Counted from the stretch's first letter, positions 9,617 through 17,595 are shown. The stretch is 64,000 nt of DNA from Pseudomonas sp. RIT-562 (GCF_026241895.1 NZ_JAPJIV010000026.1:41201-105200), one strand, 5' to 3'. Program-made: numbers and translations. Notes: generated from the sequence alone by a model not told the origin.

Positions 9617-10378
9617 TTATTGATGGAGGGACAGCAATGGCCGCACGACCAGACTCGCCCCGGCCAGCAGCAACAGGACGAAGACGCCCATACGCAGCGT
9701 GTGCGCCTTGATCGCTGGTGGCCGGCGACGCATGTACCAGGTCAAAGCGAACACCACGGGCGCTGCTTCAAGGGCGAGATAACCGGCCTGCGGCTCGAAG
9801 CGCCCGGTGTAGCCCTGCAGGCCCAGGCGCAACAGAGCGTTGAGCGCGAACACCACGATCAGCGTGTCGCGCACCACCTGCGCCGCCAGTGGCTGGCGAT
9901 ACAGCTGATAAACCAGAGGCGGACCGGCACTGGAAAACAGCCCACCCATGACCCCTGACAACCCGGCAAACCCGCTGAAACTGAGCCAGCCGGAAAGCTG
10001 TTGCAGATGTCGCGACTGCACTACCAGGAGGAAGCTGCACAGCACGATGGTCGACCCCAGCACCAACTGCAGCAGATCGCGTTCATGGGCGCCCAAGGCG
10101 CCCAGCAACTCAACGCCCACAACCACGCCGAGCAGGCTGCACCCGAGGATCACTGCCAGCAGCTTCGGTGCCAGCGCCGGTCGACGTCGCAGCAACACGA
10201 AGGCGTTGATCAGGGTCAGGATCGAGCTGACATTGGCCACGGTTTCCACCGGCGCCAACTGCAACAATCCAGTAAGCCCCAACAGCAACAGGCCAAAGGC
10301 AAAACCCGTGGTGTTCTGCGCAAAGGTCGCAAGCGCCACACAGAGTAAAAAACCCACATGGGACCAGACACTCAGCAT
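9617..10378 (-). CDS. TauE/SafE-family membrane protein, probable sulfolactate exporter
   Basis: The 253-residue integral membrane protein has about eight hydrophobic segments and the TSUP-family arrangement of two related halves, with GLSGVMGGLFSSAGPPLVY in the second. The family exports sulfonates and sulfite. Pseudomonads using the sulfo-Entner-Doudoroff route excrete sulfolactate, and no sulfolactate desulfonation gene is visible here, so an export role fits. It ends 27 bp before the dehydratase start. Confidence 0.82.
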   Translation of the reverse strand: MLSVWSHVGFLLCVALATFAQNTTGFAFGLLLLGLTGLLQLAPVETVANVSSILTLINAFVLLRRRPALAPKLLAVILGCSLLGVVVGVELLGALGAHERDLLQLVLGSTIVLCSFLLVVQSRHLQQLSGWLSFSGFAGLSGVMGGLFSSAGPPLVYQLYRQPLAAQVVRDTLIVVFALNALLRLGLQGYTGRFEPQAGYLALEAAPVVFALTWYMRRRPPAIKAHTLRMGVFVLLLLAGASLVVRPLLSLHQ

Positions 10379-10469
10379 TTCCGGTGGGTCCCGAATAGGT
10401 GCGCCGCATGACTGGACGGGAGGGTTGCAACTTGCATGAGTACTCCAGGCTTTTTACAGGGCGTGGCGA

Positions 10470-11273
10470 TCAGTAAGGCGTGGCTACCGCAGCCGGGGCC
10501 TGATGTGCCTTGAGTACCGTGAGGAACTCGTTGGCCTTTTTCATCATCATTGCCAGGTCCGAGGCCACGGCAGCGAAGGCATATCCCTGCTCGAGATAGC
10601 TCTGAACCAGCTCGGGCGTGCCGCCGACAATCCCCATCGGCATACCGATGCGCCTGGCGCGCACGATGGCGTCGCTGATCATCGCCTGAACCTGCGGATG
10701 CCCAGGATTGCCGATGTGCCCGCAAGCCGCGGACAGGTCGCCCGGGCCTAGAAACAGGGCATCGACGCCGGGAATCGCGGCAATTTCTTCAAGATTTTCC
10801 AGCGCGGTCGGTGTTTCGATCTGCAGGATGCAAGTCACCGCGTCATTGGCTTCGTTGCCGTAGTTGGCCCAGGTGCCATAGCGACTGGCACGGTGCACAG
10901 CGGCAAAACCGCGGGTGCCTAGCGGCGGATACTTCACTGCGTTAACTGCCGCCTGCGCCTGCTCGGCGTTTTCCACGAATGGCACCATGACGTTGAACGA
11001 GCCCAAGTCCAGAGCTCGCTTGAGCAGCACCGGGTCATTGGCGGCAACCCGCACAATCGGCTGGGCACCTCCGCAGTGAATGGCCTGGAGGATTTGCCAC
11101 AGGTCCCGAAACTCGATGGGCACGTGTTCCATGTCCACCAGGAGCCAGTCGAAACCGGCATAACCCAGGGCTTCTGCGGTGCTCGCAGCACCGGACATCA
11201 ACCAGGTTCCTATGGGCGCACTGGTGCCTTTCAAGCAACTGGCAAAGGTCTGGGAAGTGGGTGCGTCGGACAT
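10470..11273 (-). CDS. HpcH/HpaI-family aldolase, probable KDSG aldolase
   Basis: The 267-residue class II (metal-dependent) aldolase has the expected residues: H50 in VDMEH, R75 in IVRVAAND, metal ligand E153 in QIET and metal ligand D179 in LGPGDLS. In the sulfo-Entner-Doudoroff pathway it splits KDSG into pyruvate and sulfolactaldehyde. I start at ATG 11273, behind GGAGG. The longer in-frame start at 11360 would put the operator at 11326-11347 inside the coding region. It heads the catabolic operon and is preceded by two copies of the palindromic operator. Confidence 0.88.
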   Translation of the reverse strand: MSDAPTSQTFASCLKGTSAPIGTWLMSGAASTAEALGYAGFDWLLVDMEHVPIEFRDLWQILQAIHCGGAQPIVRVAANDPVLLKRALDLGSFNVMVPFVENAEQAQAAVNAVKYPPLGTRGFAAVHRASRYGTWANYGNEANDAVTCILQIETPTALENLEEIAAIPGVDALFLGPGDLSAACGHIGNPGHPQVQAMISDAIVRARRIGMPMGIVGGTPELVQSYLEQGYAFAAVASDLAMMMKKANEFLTVLKAHQAPAAVATPY

Positions 11274-11325
11274 GCGTGCCTCCGGTTTCTGAGGGGGGAT
11301 AGCGCTGAATTGGGGTTTGACCATG

Positions 11326-11347
11326 AAAATCGCAGCGCTGCAATTTA
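11326..11347. promoter_or_regulatory. LacI-family operator 3
   Basis: The core GCAGCGCTGC is flanked by AAAATC and AATTT, 53 bp upstream of the aldolase ATG. It matches the operators in front of the symporter and the lacI-type gene. Confidence 0.75.
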
Positions 11348-11369
11348 TGCAGGAGAGCATATTCCAGAA

Positions 11370-11391
11370 ATAATCGCAGCGCTACGATTTT
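11370..11391. promoter_or_regulatory. LacI-family operator 4
   Basis: The core ATCGCAGCGCTACGAT lies 44 bp centre-to-centre from operator 3. The 46-bp spacing of operators 1 and 2 is nearly the same, which suggests a paired-site arrangement. Confidence 0.75.
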
Positions 11392-11466
11392 TGTTTCTGG
11401 TGTGTGATCGCGGACCTAGGTCTTGTTGCGGATGGGAAAAAAAATGAATTCTCTAATTGTCCCTTC

Positions 11467-11499
11467 GGTCAAGAATTACGTAACGCAGTAATTCTGACC
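11467..11499 (+). promoter_or_regulatory. Long inverted repeat immediately before a small-gene ribosome-binding site
   Basis: GGTCAAGAATTAC and GTAATTCTGACC form a 12-bp stem with one bulged A and an eight-base loop. It ends directly before the AGGAG at 11500-11504 that serves the 44-residue ORF. It could be a translational control hairpin or a protein-binding palindrome. Confidence 0.5.
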
Positions 11500-11510
11500 A
11501 GGAGCCAGCG

Positions 11511-11645
11511 ATGACTATCGAAGCAGAGACACTCGTACAACTGACCGCCGCGCTGCAGCAGCGCGGGATTGTTCTGGTTTCGGATGTGAGGTTTACCCGG
11601 GCGCCTTATCGGCTGAATCATTTGTGGACCTGTACCGTCGAGTAG
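11511..11645 (+). CDS. Small protein of 44 residues, function unknown
   Basis: This short ORF starts with ATG seven bases after an AGGAG ribosome-binding site. It encodes MTIEAETLVQ...LNHLWTCTVE with a mixed, plausible composition and one cysteine near the C terminus. I do not recognise a family. The good Shine-Dalgarno, the hairpin just upstream and the absence of any competing ORF support it as a gene. It lies between the sulfoquinovose operon and an acidic small protein. Confidence 0.5.
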   Translation: MTIEAETLVQLTAALQQRGIVLVSDVRFTRAPYRLNHLWTCTVE

Positions 11646-11785
11646 GCGGGCCTGGCTGAGCGGTTTGAGGCAAGCAGGTCGCCAGCGAGGGCGTCCATGA
11701 GGTGAGATGTCGAAGACTTTCGTGTTTACGAATGGGTAGCTCAGTGAATCTTCAAAGTGTGCTCACGCGCTTTTTTCGCAACGTT

Positions 11786-11813
11786 AAAAAAACCCGGCGC
11801 ATTGGCCGGGCTA
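11786..11813 (-). terminator. Rho-independent terminator of the small acidic protein gene
   Basis: On the minus strand GCCCGGCC-AATG-CGCCGGG is followed by seven T residues, 17 bp after the stop of the gene at 11830-12027. Confidence 0.75.
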
Positions 11814-11829
11814 TTCGACAGGGCTTTCA

Positions 11830-12027
11830 TTAAGGGTCTGGATGCTCGCTCGACACCGAATTGTTGGCGTCGACATCGATCATCTCTTCGTCCACAGGCG
11901 ATTCGTCATCAACTGGGAGCGGAACCTCGGTTCCACTCTTCTTCGGATCATGGCCGGCCTCATTATCGGTGCCGCCGGTGACGCCCTGCTGGGATATGTT
12001 GCCAGGGGCATTCTCGTCGATGTCCAT
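11830..12027 (-). CDS. Small acidic hypothetical protein
   Basis: The 65-residue protein (MDIDENAPGNISQQ...VSSEHPDP) is strongly acidic and low in hydrophobics, so it is probably disordered and soluble. I start at ATG 12027, preceded by GGAGAACCAAC. The longer frame reads back into a REP element and is not credible. A terminator follows. Similar short acidic proteins occur in Pseudomonas genomes with no assigned function. Confidence 0.65.
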   Translation of the reverse strand: MDIDENAPGNISQQGVTGGTDNEAGHDPKKSGTEVPLPVDDESPVDEEMIDVDANNSVSSEHPDP

Positions 12028-12129
12028 GTTGGTTCTCCGTTTTGATGCGCGGGAATTCCGCGCTTGTACATGAGAGATGGCGCGGTGCGGCGAGTGCCCG
12101 GTTGTGGACGAACGGGGCTTGAATGCATC

Positions 12130-12204
12130 TCCTGTAGGAGTCCGGCTTGCCGGCGATGGCGATCTCGCGAGTGCCATCGCCGGCAAGCTGGGCTCCTACA
12201 GGAG
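12130..12204. repeat. REP inverted pair (GTAGGAGTCCGGCTTGCC type)
   Basis: CTGTAGGAGTCCGGCTTGCC and GGCAAGCTGGGCTCCTACAG face each other around GCGATGGC...GCCATCGC. This is the usual Pseudomonas REPIN layout. Confidence 0.85.
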
Positions 12205-12319
12205 ATTTTCGTTATGCCAAACATGTGCCCTCACGTAACACCGCCAATGCAAAGCCGAACTACCCGTCAGGTCGGCTTTCAGGCCGCCTCGGCCCGGTTT
12301 TTGATCGCGGACGCCCGTT

Positions 12320-12540
12320 AACCACGATGGCCGAACGCAGGTATTGCGTAGCGGGGAAACCGGCAAGGATGCCGGTTTAGCCGCGCTGGGCCAGGGACGG
12401 CCCATCGCGGCGACCCGCGGAGCAATGCCTGCGTTCGGGCACACCGAGCCTAGGCGAGGTGCCGAGTGGTGGGGCACAAAGCGCTTGGTTACTTGGCGCT
12501 GTTCCAAGTAACCCGCTGTAAGAGCGGAACCGTTAGAAGC
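12320..12540 (+). repeat. Dispersed Pseudomonas intergenic element with nested hairpins
   Basis: The outer arms GCCGAACGCAGGTATTGC and GCAATGCCTGCGTTCGGGC enclose smaller hairpins (AAACCGGCA/TGCCGGTTT and GGGCC/GGCCC). The right part (ACACCGAGCCTAGGCGAGGT ... GGTTACTTGG) recurs in inverted orientation at 30735-30858. I recognise this as a family widespread between Pseudomonas genes. Confidence 0.75.
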
Positions 12541-13187
12541 CAATACCCCAGAAACGGATATGTACACCTGAAGCCGCCATCGCGAGCAAGCTTTGCTCCC
12601 ACAGGCGCTCATTCCAGATTCTATGTTTGGACCGAACAGGCTCTATCAAAAGTAACCCGCTGTAAGAGCGGAACCGTTAGAAGCAAATACCCCAGAAACG
12701 GATATGTACACCTGAAGCCGCCATCGCGAGCAAGCTTTGCTCCCACAGGCGCTCGTTTCAGATTCTATGTTTGGACCCGACACGCTCTATCAAAAGTAAC
12801 CCGCTGTAAGAGCGGAACCGTTAGAAGCCAATACCCCAGAAACGGATATGTACACCTTGAGCCGCCATCGCGAGCAAGCTTTGCTCCCACAGGCGCTCAT
12901 TCCAGATTCTATGTTTGGACCGAACAGGCTCTATCAAAAGTAACCCGCTGTAAGAGCGGAACCGTTAGAAGCCAATGCCCCAGCAACGGATATGTACACC
13001 TGAAGCCGCCATCGCGAGCAAGCTTTGCTCCCACAGGCGCTCGTTTCAGATTCTATGTTTGGACCCGACACGCTCTATCAAAAGTAACCCGCTGTAAGAG
13101 CGGAACCGTTAGAAGCCAATACCCCAGCAACGGATATGTACACCTGAAGCCGCCATCGCGAGCAAGCTTTGCTCCCACAGGCGCTCA
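12506..13187 (+). repeat. Tandem array, 4.7 copies of an exact 144-bp unit with A-B-A-B order
   Basis: Units begin at 12506, 12650, 12794, 12938 and 13082, each with AAGTAACCCGCTGTAAGAGC, always 144 bp apart. Each unit joins the tail of the dispersed element to a REP-like core (CGCGAGCAAGCTTTGCTCCC). Units 1 and 3 end in GCTCATTCCAG...CCGAACAGG, while units 2 and 4 end in GCTCGTTTCAG...CCCGACACG, so the real period is 288 bp. The last unit is cut after the REP core. Confidence 0.95.
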
Positions 13188-13192
13188 CTTTC

Positions 13193-13207
13193 GCAAAATG
13201 CGGCTAT
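13193..13207 (+). promoter_or_regulatory. Candidate AraC/XylS-type half-site upstream of the oxygenase operon
   Basis: CGCA-AAATGC-GGCTA fits the XylS/BenR-type pattern TGCA-N6-GGNTA apart from the first base. It is the only such motif I noticed in this leader. Related GCGGATA motifs occur before the AraC genes and antA. Confidence 0.3.
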
Positions 13208-13303
13208 CAACTTGCCGTTATCGGCTTTTTCGCCCCGACCTCCCTCCCTACAGTAAGTACGACTTCAACGGCGACCCACCCCGCCCCCGTTCAGGAATCG
13301 TAC

Positions 13304-14248
13304 ATGTCCAGCCTGTCTTTGCGTATCGAACGGATCGACCCGCTCACGCCCCAAATCCGGCGCCTGATCCTGGTCGCCGATGCTGACCACCCCTTGCCCG
13401 AATTCACCCCCGGCGCGCACATCGAAGTGCAAATACCGGGCAGCAAAATCCAGTGGCGCGCCTACTCGCTAGTCAACCTGCCGGGCAACCCGCACTACGA
13501 AATCGCCGTGCAGCTGGAAGACCAGAGCAGCGGTGGCTCACGCTGGATGCACGGGGTGCAGGTTGGGCAGCAAGTGCTCGTACGGCCGCCGAACAATCAC
13601 TTCCCTTTGGCTACCGACGCCAGTGAATACCTGTTGATCGCAGGCGGCATCGGCATCACGCCGATGCTCGGCATGGCCCGCTCGCTCGTCGCCAGTCAGC
13701 AGCCGTTCACTCTGCACTACGCCGGACGGGATGCCAGCCGCATGGCGTATCTGCAGGAAGTCCAGGCGCTCGAGTCCGCCCAATGCTGGATCAGCGGCGG
13801 TGACCCGACCCGACGCCTGCCCCTCACCCGCCTGCTGCAATCGCACTCCGCCGAGTGCCACCTGTACGTCTGCGGACCCAAGTCGCTGATCAGCGCCGTG
13901 CTGCAAACGGCTCGCGAGCTGGGCTGGGATGAGTCGCGGCTGCACAGCGAATTGTTCATCGGCAGCCTCGACTCCGAGAGCCCCGGCGCCTTCGAAGTAG
14001 AGCTGCGCAGCAGTGGCGTGACGCTGCAGGTGCCTGCCGGCAAAAGCGTGCTGGAGGCGATGATCGAGGCCGACCTCGACCCGCTGTTCGACTGCCGTCG
14101 TGGTGACTGCGGGGTCTGCGTGGCCCAGGTCCTCGAAGGCGCTGCCGAGCACCGCGACATCTGCCTGTCGGAGCGCGAACGGGCCGGGGGCAGCTTCTGC
14201 ACCTGTGTATCGCGCGCATCCAGCGCCCGACTGGTTCTCGATTTGTAA
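13304..14248 (+). CDS. Oxygenase reductase, phthalate dioxygenase reductase/VanB type
   Basis: The 314-residue electron-transfer protein has an N-terminal flavin domain (WRAYSLVNLPG, residues 51-61), an NAD domain (GGIGITPMLGMA, 114-125) and a C-terminal [2Fe-2S] domain with C264, C269, C272 and a further cysteine at 299 or 301. This order is typical of class IA reductases that feed Rieske oxygenases. I start at ATG 13304 with AGGAA ahead of it; the longer frame enters the repeat leader. It is the first gene of a six-gene operon and should pass electrons to the alpha subunit 50 bp downstream. Confidence 0.9.
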   Translation: MSSLSLRIERIDPLTPQIRRLILVADADHPLPEFTPGAHIEVQIPGSKIQWRAYSLVNLPGNPHYEIAVQLEDQSSGGSRWMHGVQVGQQVLVRPPNNHFPLATDASEYLLIAGGIGITPMLGMARSLVASQQPFTLHYAGRDASRMAYLQEVQALESAQCWISGGDPTRRLPLTRLLQSHSAECHLYVCGPKSLISAVLQTARELGWDESRLHSELFIGSLDSESPGAFEVELRSSGVTLQVPAGKSVLEAMIEADLDPLFDCRRGDCGVCVAQVLEGAAEHRDICLSERERAGGSFCTCVSRASSARLVLDL

Positions 14249-14298
14249 GTGCGCCGCGGTACCGCGCATCCCTTCAATACGGCTAGAAAGGAGACACC

Positions 14299-15630
14299 AT
14301 GATCCCCTCCAACGAACATATCGCGGCCTTGGTGCGCGACGACAGCGTGCACAAAAGCGTCTACACCGACCCGCAATTGTTTGACCTGGAAATGCAGCGC
14401 ATCTATGGCCAGGCGTGGATCTACGTGGGCCACGAGAGCCAGGTAAAAAACGTCGGTGACTACCACACCACGCGCGTGGGTGATCAGGACGTGATCCTGG
14501 TGCGCGGCGCCGACAAAACCGTCAACGTGCTGTACAACCGCTGCCCGCATAAAGGCGCCAAGCTGGTGGCCGAGGGCGACGGTAACGTCGGCAAGTTCTT
14601 CCGCTGCCCTTACCACGCCTGGACGTTCAAACTCGACGGCCAACACCTGTCGGCGCCGTTGAAAAATGCCTTCGAAGGCACCTGTTTCAATCCGCAGCAC
14701 GCCGATTTTTCCATGGTCAGCCTGGCGCGCGTCGACAGTTATCGCGGCTTTGTGTTCGCCAGCCAGATCGATCACGGCCCGGACCTGAAAGGTTTTCTCG
14801 GCGGCGTGATTACCTCCATCGACAACCTGTGCGATCGCTCGCCCGTGGGTGAAGTCGAAGTCGCCGGCGGTATCTTCCGGGTCATGCAGCGCTCGAACTG
14901 GAAAGTGTTCTACGAAAATCTCCACGACACCATGCACGCCCGCGTCACCCACGAATCGTCGGTGGATGCAGCTCGCAGCGAAGCCGAAACCCTGGGGGAA
15001 ATGCCCTTCGAACTGCTGATCATGGACGGCAACGGCGAACCCTACGACTTCTGGGAAAAACTCGAATTGCGCGCCTACCACAATGGCCACGGTTACATGG
15101 AAGCGATCTTCGATCCGGCTGCCGCCGAGCGCGATGAAGTGTCCAGGGCGCACTTCGAATGCCTGAGCGACGCATACGGTGAGGAACGCGCCCGGAGCAT
15201 CCTGGGGATGAACCGGCACAACACCGTGATCTACGGCAGCGGCTCGCCCCATACCGTGTTCATGCAGTTCCGGGTGATCCGGCCGATGGCCGTCGACCGC
15301 ACCCTGGTGGAGATCCAAACGTTCCGCTGCAAAGGCGCGCCGGATGCAGTATTCGACCGGGCGCTGACCTACGCCAACGTGATCAACTCGCCCTCCTCCA
15401 ACGTCATGCCCGACGACGTCGAAGTCTATGCCCGCTGCCAGGAAGGCAACATGACCCGCGGCGGTGAATGGATCAGCATGCATCGTTATGTCGGCACCGA
15501 TCAGCTGCTGCCGGACGGTGCGGTCTCGACCAATGGCACCAGCGAATTGCCCATGCGTAACCAGTTCGCCGCCTGGAAGCACTACATGACCGCCACCCTG
15601 ATTGCCAAGGAGAGTACCCATGCTGCTTGA
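14299..15630 (+). CDS. Rieske ring-hydroxylating oxygenase, alpha subunit, unknown aromatic substrate
   Basis: The 443-residue large subunit carries a Rieske [2Fe-2S] site (C82, H84, C103, H106 in RCPHKG and CPYHAW) and a mononuclear iron site in NWKVFYENLHDTMHARVTH. It would hydroxylate an aromatic, probably acidic, substrate using O2 and NADH-derived electrons. It differs clearly from the antA and iacC proteins in this same window. AAGGAG precedes the ATG. Its end overlaps the beta-subunit start. I cannot name the substrate; salicylate-, benzoate- and terephthalate-type enzymes are relatives by motif. Confidence 0.9.
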   Translation: MIPSNEHIAALVRDDSVHKSVYTDPQLFDLEMQRIYGQAWIYVGHESQVKNVGDYHTTRVGDQDVILVRGADKTVNVLYNRCPHKGAKLVAEGDGNVGKFFRCPYHAWTFKLDGQHLSAPLKNAFEGTCFNPQHADFSMVSLARVDSYRGFVFASQIDHGPDLKGFLGGVITSIDNLCDRSPVGEVEVAGGIFRVMQRSNWKVFYENLHDTMHARVTHESSVDAARSEAETLGEMPFELLIMDGNGEPYDFWEKLELRAYHNGHGYMEAIFDPAAAERDEVSRAHFECLSDAYGEERARSILGMNRHNTVIYGSGSPHTVFMQFRVIRPMAVDRTLVEIQTFRCKGAPDAVFDRALTYANVINSPSSNVMPDDVEVYARCQEGNMTRGGEWISMHRYVGTDQLLPDGAVSTNGTSELPMRNQFAAWKHYMTATLIAKESTHAA

Positions 15631-16153
15631 TCGCACCTTCGATGTCTCGACCCAAGGCCTGACGGCGGCGCAGGTACCCAACGAAACCTTGCGCGAAATC
15701 GAGCAGTTTGTGTATCGCGAAGCACGCCTGCTGGATGAGCGCCAGTTCTGGGAATGGGACCAGTTGTTTACCAATTCGGGCATGTATTGGGTGCCGCAAC
15801 AGCACGGCCAAGTCGATCCTTTCGAGCACATCTCGCTGTTCTGGGAAAACCGCATGCTGCGCGAGGTGCGCATCCGCCGGGTGGAGAACGTGCGCAACTG
15901 GTCACAACAGCCGCCGACCCGCACGGCGCATCTGGTCGGCAACGTGATGATCGAAGGGCTCGACAGTCAGGGCCTGCTGGTGGTCAGCGCGACGTTCCAG
16001 GTCAGCGAGTGGCGCCTGGACCAGCGTCAGTTGGCCGGTCGCTACACCTACAAATTGGCCAGCGAGGACAACGGCGACTGGAAGATCCAGCTCAAACGGG
16101 TCGACCTGATCAACTGCAACGACGTGTTCGCCAACCTGGAGGTGTTCGTCTGA
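15620..16153 (+). CDS. Rieske oxygenase beta subunit
   Basis: The 177-residue small subunit has the NTF2-like fold signature of ring-hydroxylating beta subunits: EIEQFVYREARLLDERQFWEW near the N terminus, RTAHLVGNV in the middle and WKIQLKRVDLINCND near the C terminus. I start at ATG 15620 (AAGGAG upstream), overlapping the alpha stop by 11 bases. It forms the structural partner of the alpha subunit. Confidence 0.9.
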   Translation: MLLDRTFDVSTQGLTAAQVPNETLREIEQFVYREARLLDERQFWEWDQLFTNSGMYWVPQQHGQVDPFEHISLFWENRMLREVRIRRVENVRNWSQQPPTRTAHLVGNVMIEGLDSQGLLVVSATFQVSEWRLDQRQLAGRYTYKLASEDNGDWKIQLKRVDLINCNDVFANLEVFV

Positions 16154-16746
16154 TGACTCGTCCAACCGTCATTGCCCTGCACTACCAGAACGACGTCCTG
16201 CACCCCGATGGACGCATTCGGGTCGGGCTTGCGGCGCACGATCCGGCCCGCGATGCGCTGCTGCAAGCCGCCATCAGGTTGCAGCAAGGCGCCCGTTTAC
16301 GCGGCTGGCCGATCATTCATGTGCGCGTGGCTTATCGCCCGGACTATGCAGATCTGGTGCAGAACGCGCCGATCCTGCGCGCCGTGGCCGCCAGTGGTGC
16401 CGTACAGGAAGGCAGTTGGGGCGCGCAGTTTCATGACGCCCTGCAACCACTGCCAGGCGCGGACGAATTTGTCGTCACCCATACCCGTATCAACGCGTTC
16501 TACGGTACTCCACTGGACACTCTGCTGCGCCAGCTCGACGCCAGGCAATTATTGATCGCCGGAGTCGCCACCCACTCGGTGGTCGAGAGCACGGTGCGAC
16601 ATGCGGTTGATTGCGGATACGAAGTCACGGTGGCCGCCGATGCCTGCGCCGCTGCGCTCCCCGCGACCCACCAGGCAGCGCTCGACAGCATGCGCCTGAT
16701 CGCGACCGTCACGGACGTCAACAGCGCGCTGGAGTCGATGTCATGA
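16153..16746 (+). CDS. Isochorismatase-like protein without the catalytic triad
   Basis: The 197-residue protein has the isochorismatase/cysteine-hydrolase fold: IALHYQNDVLHPDG at the N terminus, INAFYGTPLDTLLR near 113-126 and LIAGVATHSVVESTVRHA near 134-151. The usual catalytic Asp, Lys and Cys are replaced by H10, T109 and V143, so ordinary cysteine-hydrolase chemistry looks impossible. The gene overlaps both neighbours (TGATG at the start, ATGA at the end), and the frame is intact. It may be a pseudo-enzyme, a binding protein or a diverged catalyst. Function unknown. Confidence 0.8.
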   Translation: MTRPTVIALHYQNDVLHPDGRIRVGLAAHDPARDALLQAAIRLQQGARLRGWPIIHVRVAYRPDYADLVQNAPILRAVAASGAVQEGSWGAQFHDALQPLPGADEFVVTHTRINAFYGTPLDTLLRQLDARQLLIAGVATHSVVESTVRHAVDCGYEVTVAADACAAALPATHQAALDSMRLIATVTDVNSALESMS

Positions 16747-17555
16747 AGACAACCCCCATCGCCAATCTGCAAGGCCAGGTGGCAATCGTCACCGGCAGCA
16801 CCCAGGGCCTGGGCACCGACATTGCCCGGCAACTGTTGCACGCCGGCGCCAGTGTGATGCTGGTCGGGCGTAACCGCGAAACAGGCACGGCACTCGCCCG
16901 CGAGCTGGGTGATCGCTGCCGTTTTGTCGCCTGCAATGTCGAGCTGGATGAGGACATCGACCACTGCCTCGACGAAACCCTGGCCGCTTTCGGGCGCCTG
17001 GACATCCTGGTCAATAACGCCTGCGTCTACGACGACCAGGGCTTGTTGTCGGATCGGGCGCAATGGCTGCAGACCCTCAACATCAACCTGGTGTCCGCCG
17101 CGATCTTTGTGCAGAAAGCCGCTCCGCACATGGTGGACGGCGGCACTGTCATCAACATCGGCAGCACCGGCGGCAAGTTCGGCGTGGCCGGGCGAGCGCT
17201 GTATCCGGCGTCCAAGGCCGGGCTGCTGCAGCTGACCCGCAACCTGGCAGTGAGCCTGGCGCCGGCATCGATTCGGGTGATCAGCGTCTCCCCGGCGTGG
17301 ACCTGGTCGCCCTCGGTGGCAAGCATGAGTGGCGGCGACCTCGCGGTGGCCGACCGGGTCGGCGCGCACTTTCACCCGCTGGGCCGCGTGGGTCGTGGCG
17401 AGGAAATCGGCCAAGTGGTGGCGTTCCTGTGCAGCCATGGAGCGTCGTGGATTACCGGGGTGGACATTCCGGTGGACGGCGGCTTCTCCATTCTCGGCCC
17501 GGACCAGGGCCTCTCGCCGCGAGCGTGGTTCGAGCGCTTGCGTGATCCGGCCTGA
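16743..17555 (+). CDS. Short-chain dehydrogenase/reductase
   Basis: The 270-residue classical SDR has the cofactor motif TGSTQGLG (17-24), NNAC (91-94) and catalytic S141, Y154 and K158 (YPASK). The C-terminal DIPVDGGFSI is typical. In a Rieske dioxygenase operon it may rearomatise a cis-dihydrodiol or oxidise a ring alcohol. I start at ATG 16743, overlapping the previous stop by four bases; the longer frame would run antiparallel to the family's usual N terminus. Confidence 0.87.
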   Translation: MKTTPIANLQGQVAIVTGSTQGLGTDIARQLLHAGASVMLVGRNRETGTALARELGDRCRFVACNVELDEDIDHCLDETLAAFGRLDILVNNACVYDDQGLLSDRAQWLQTLNINLVSAAIFVQKAAPHMVDGGTVINIGSTGGKFGVAGRALYPASKAGLLQLTRNLAVSLAPASIRVISVSPAWTWSPSVASMSGGDLAVADRVGAHFHPLGRVGRGEEIGQVVAFLCSHGASWITGVDIPVDGGFSILGPDQGLSPRAWFERLRDPA

Positions 17556-17595
17556 ACAGCATCCATAAAAACCTGATGATGAGCGAGGCAACAAC

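Larger units (their letters stand above)
12028..13303. other. Gene-free, repeat-filled interval of 1.28 kb
   Basis: I find no credible gene here. From left to right it holds a REP pair, a large dispersed inverted-repeat element (12320-12540), the 144-bp tandem array (12506-13187) and about 115 bp of leader before the oxygenase reductase gene. A 306-codon frame through the array exists only because 144 is divisible by three. Confidence 0.8.

Noticed and set aside
12506..13187. Possible CRISPR array
   Set aside because: The units are contiguous 144-bp copies with no unique spacers between short repeats, and no cas genes are near.
12466..13386. 306-codon open frame through the tandem repeats, giving a repetitive protein
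   Set aside because: It exists because the 144-bp unit is a multiple of three. It has no ribosome-binding site, and its sequence is REP and intergenic-element DNA.
13717..15942. 741-codon minus-strand frame
   Set aside because: It is antisense to the reductase and oxygenase alpha genes, whose motifs are unambiguous on the plus strand. Its residue content is typical of a GC-rich shadow frame.
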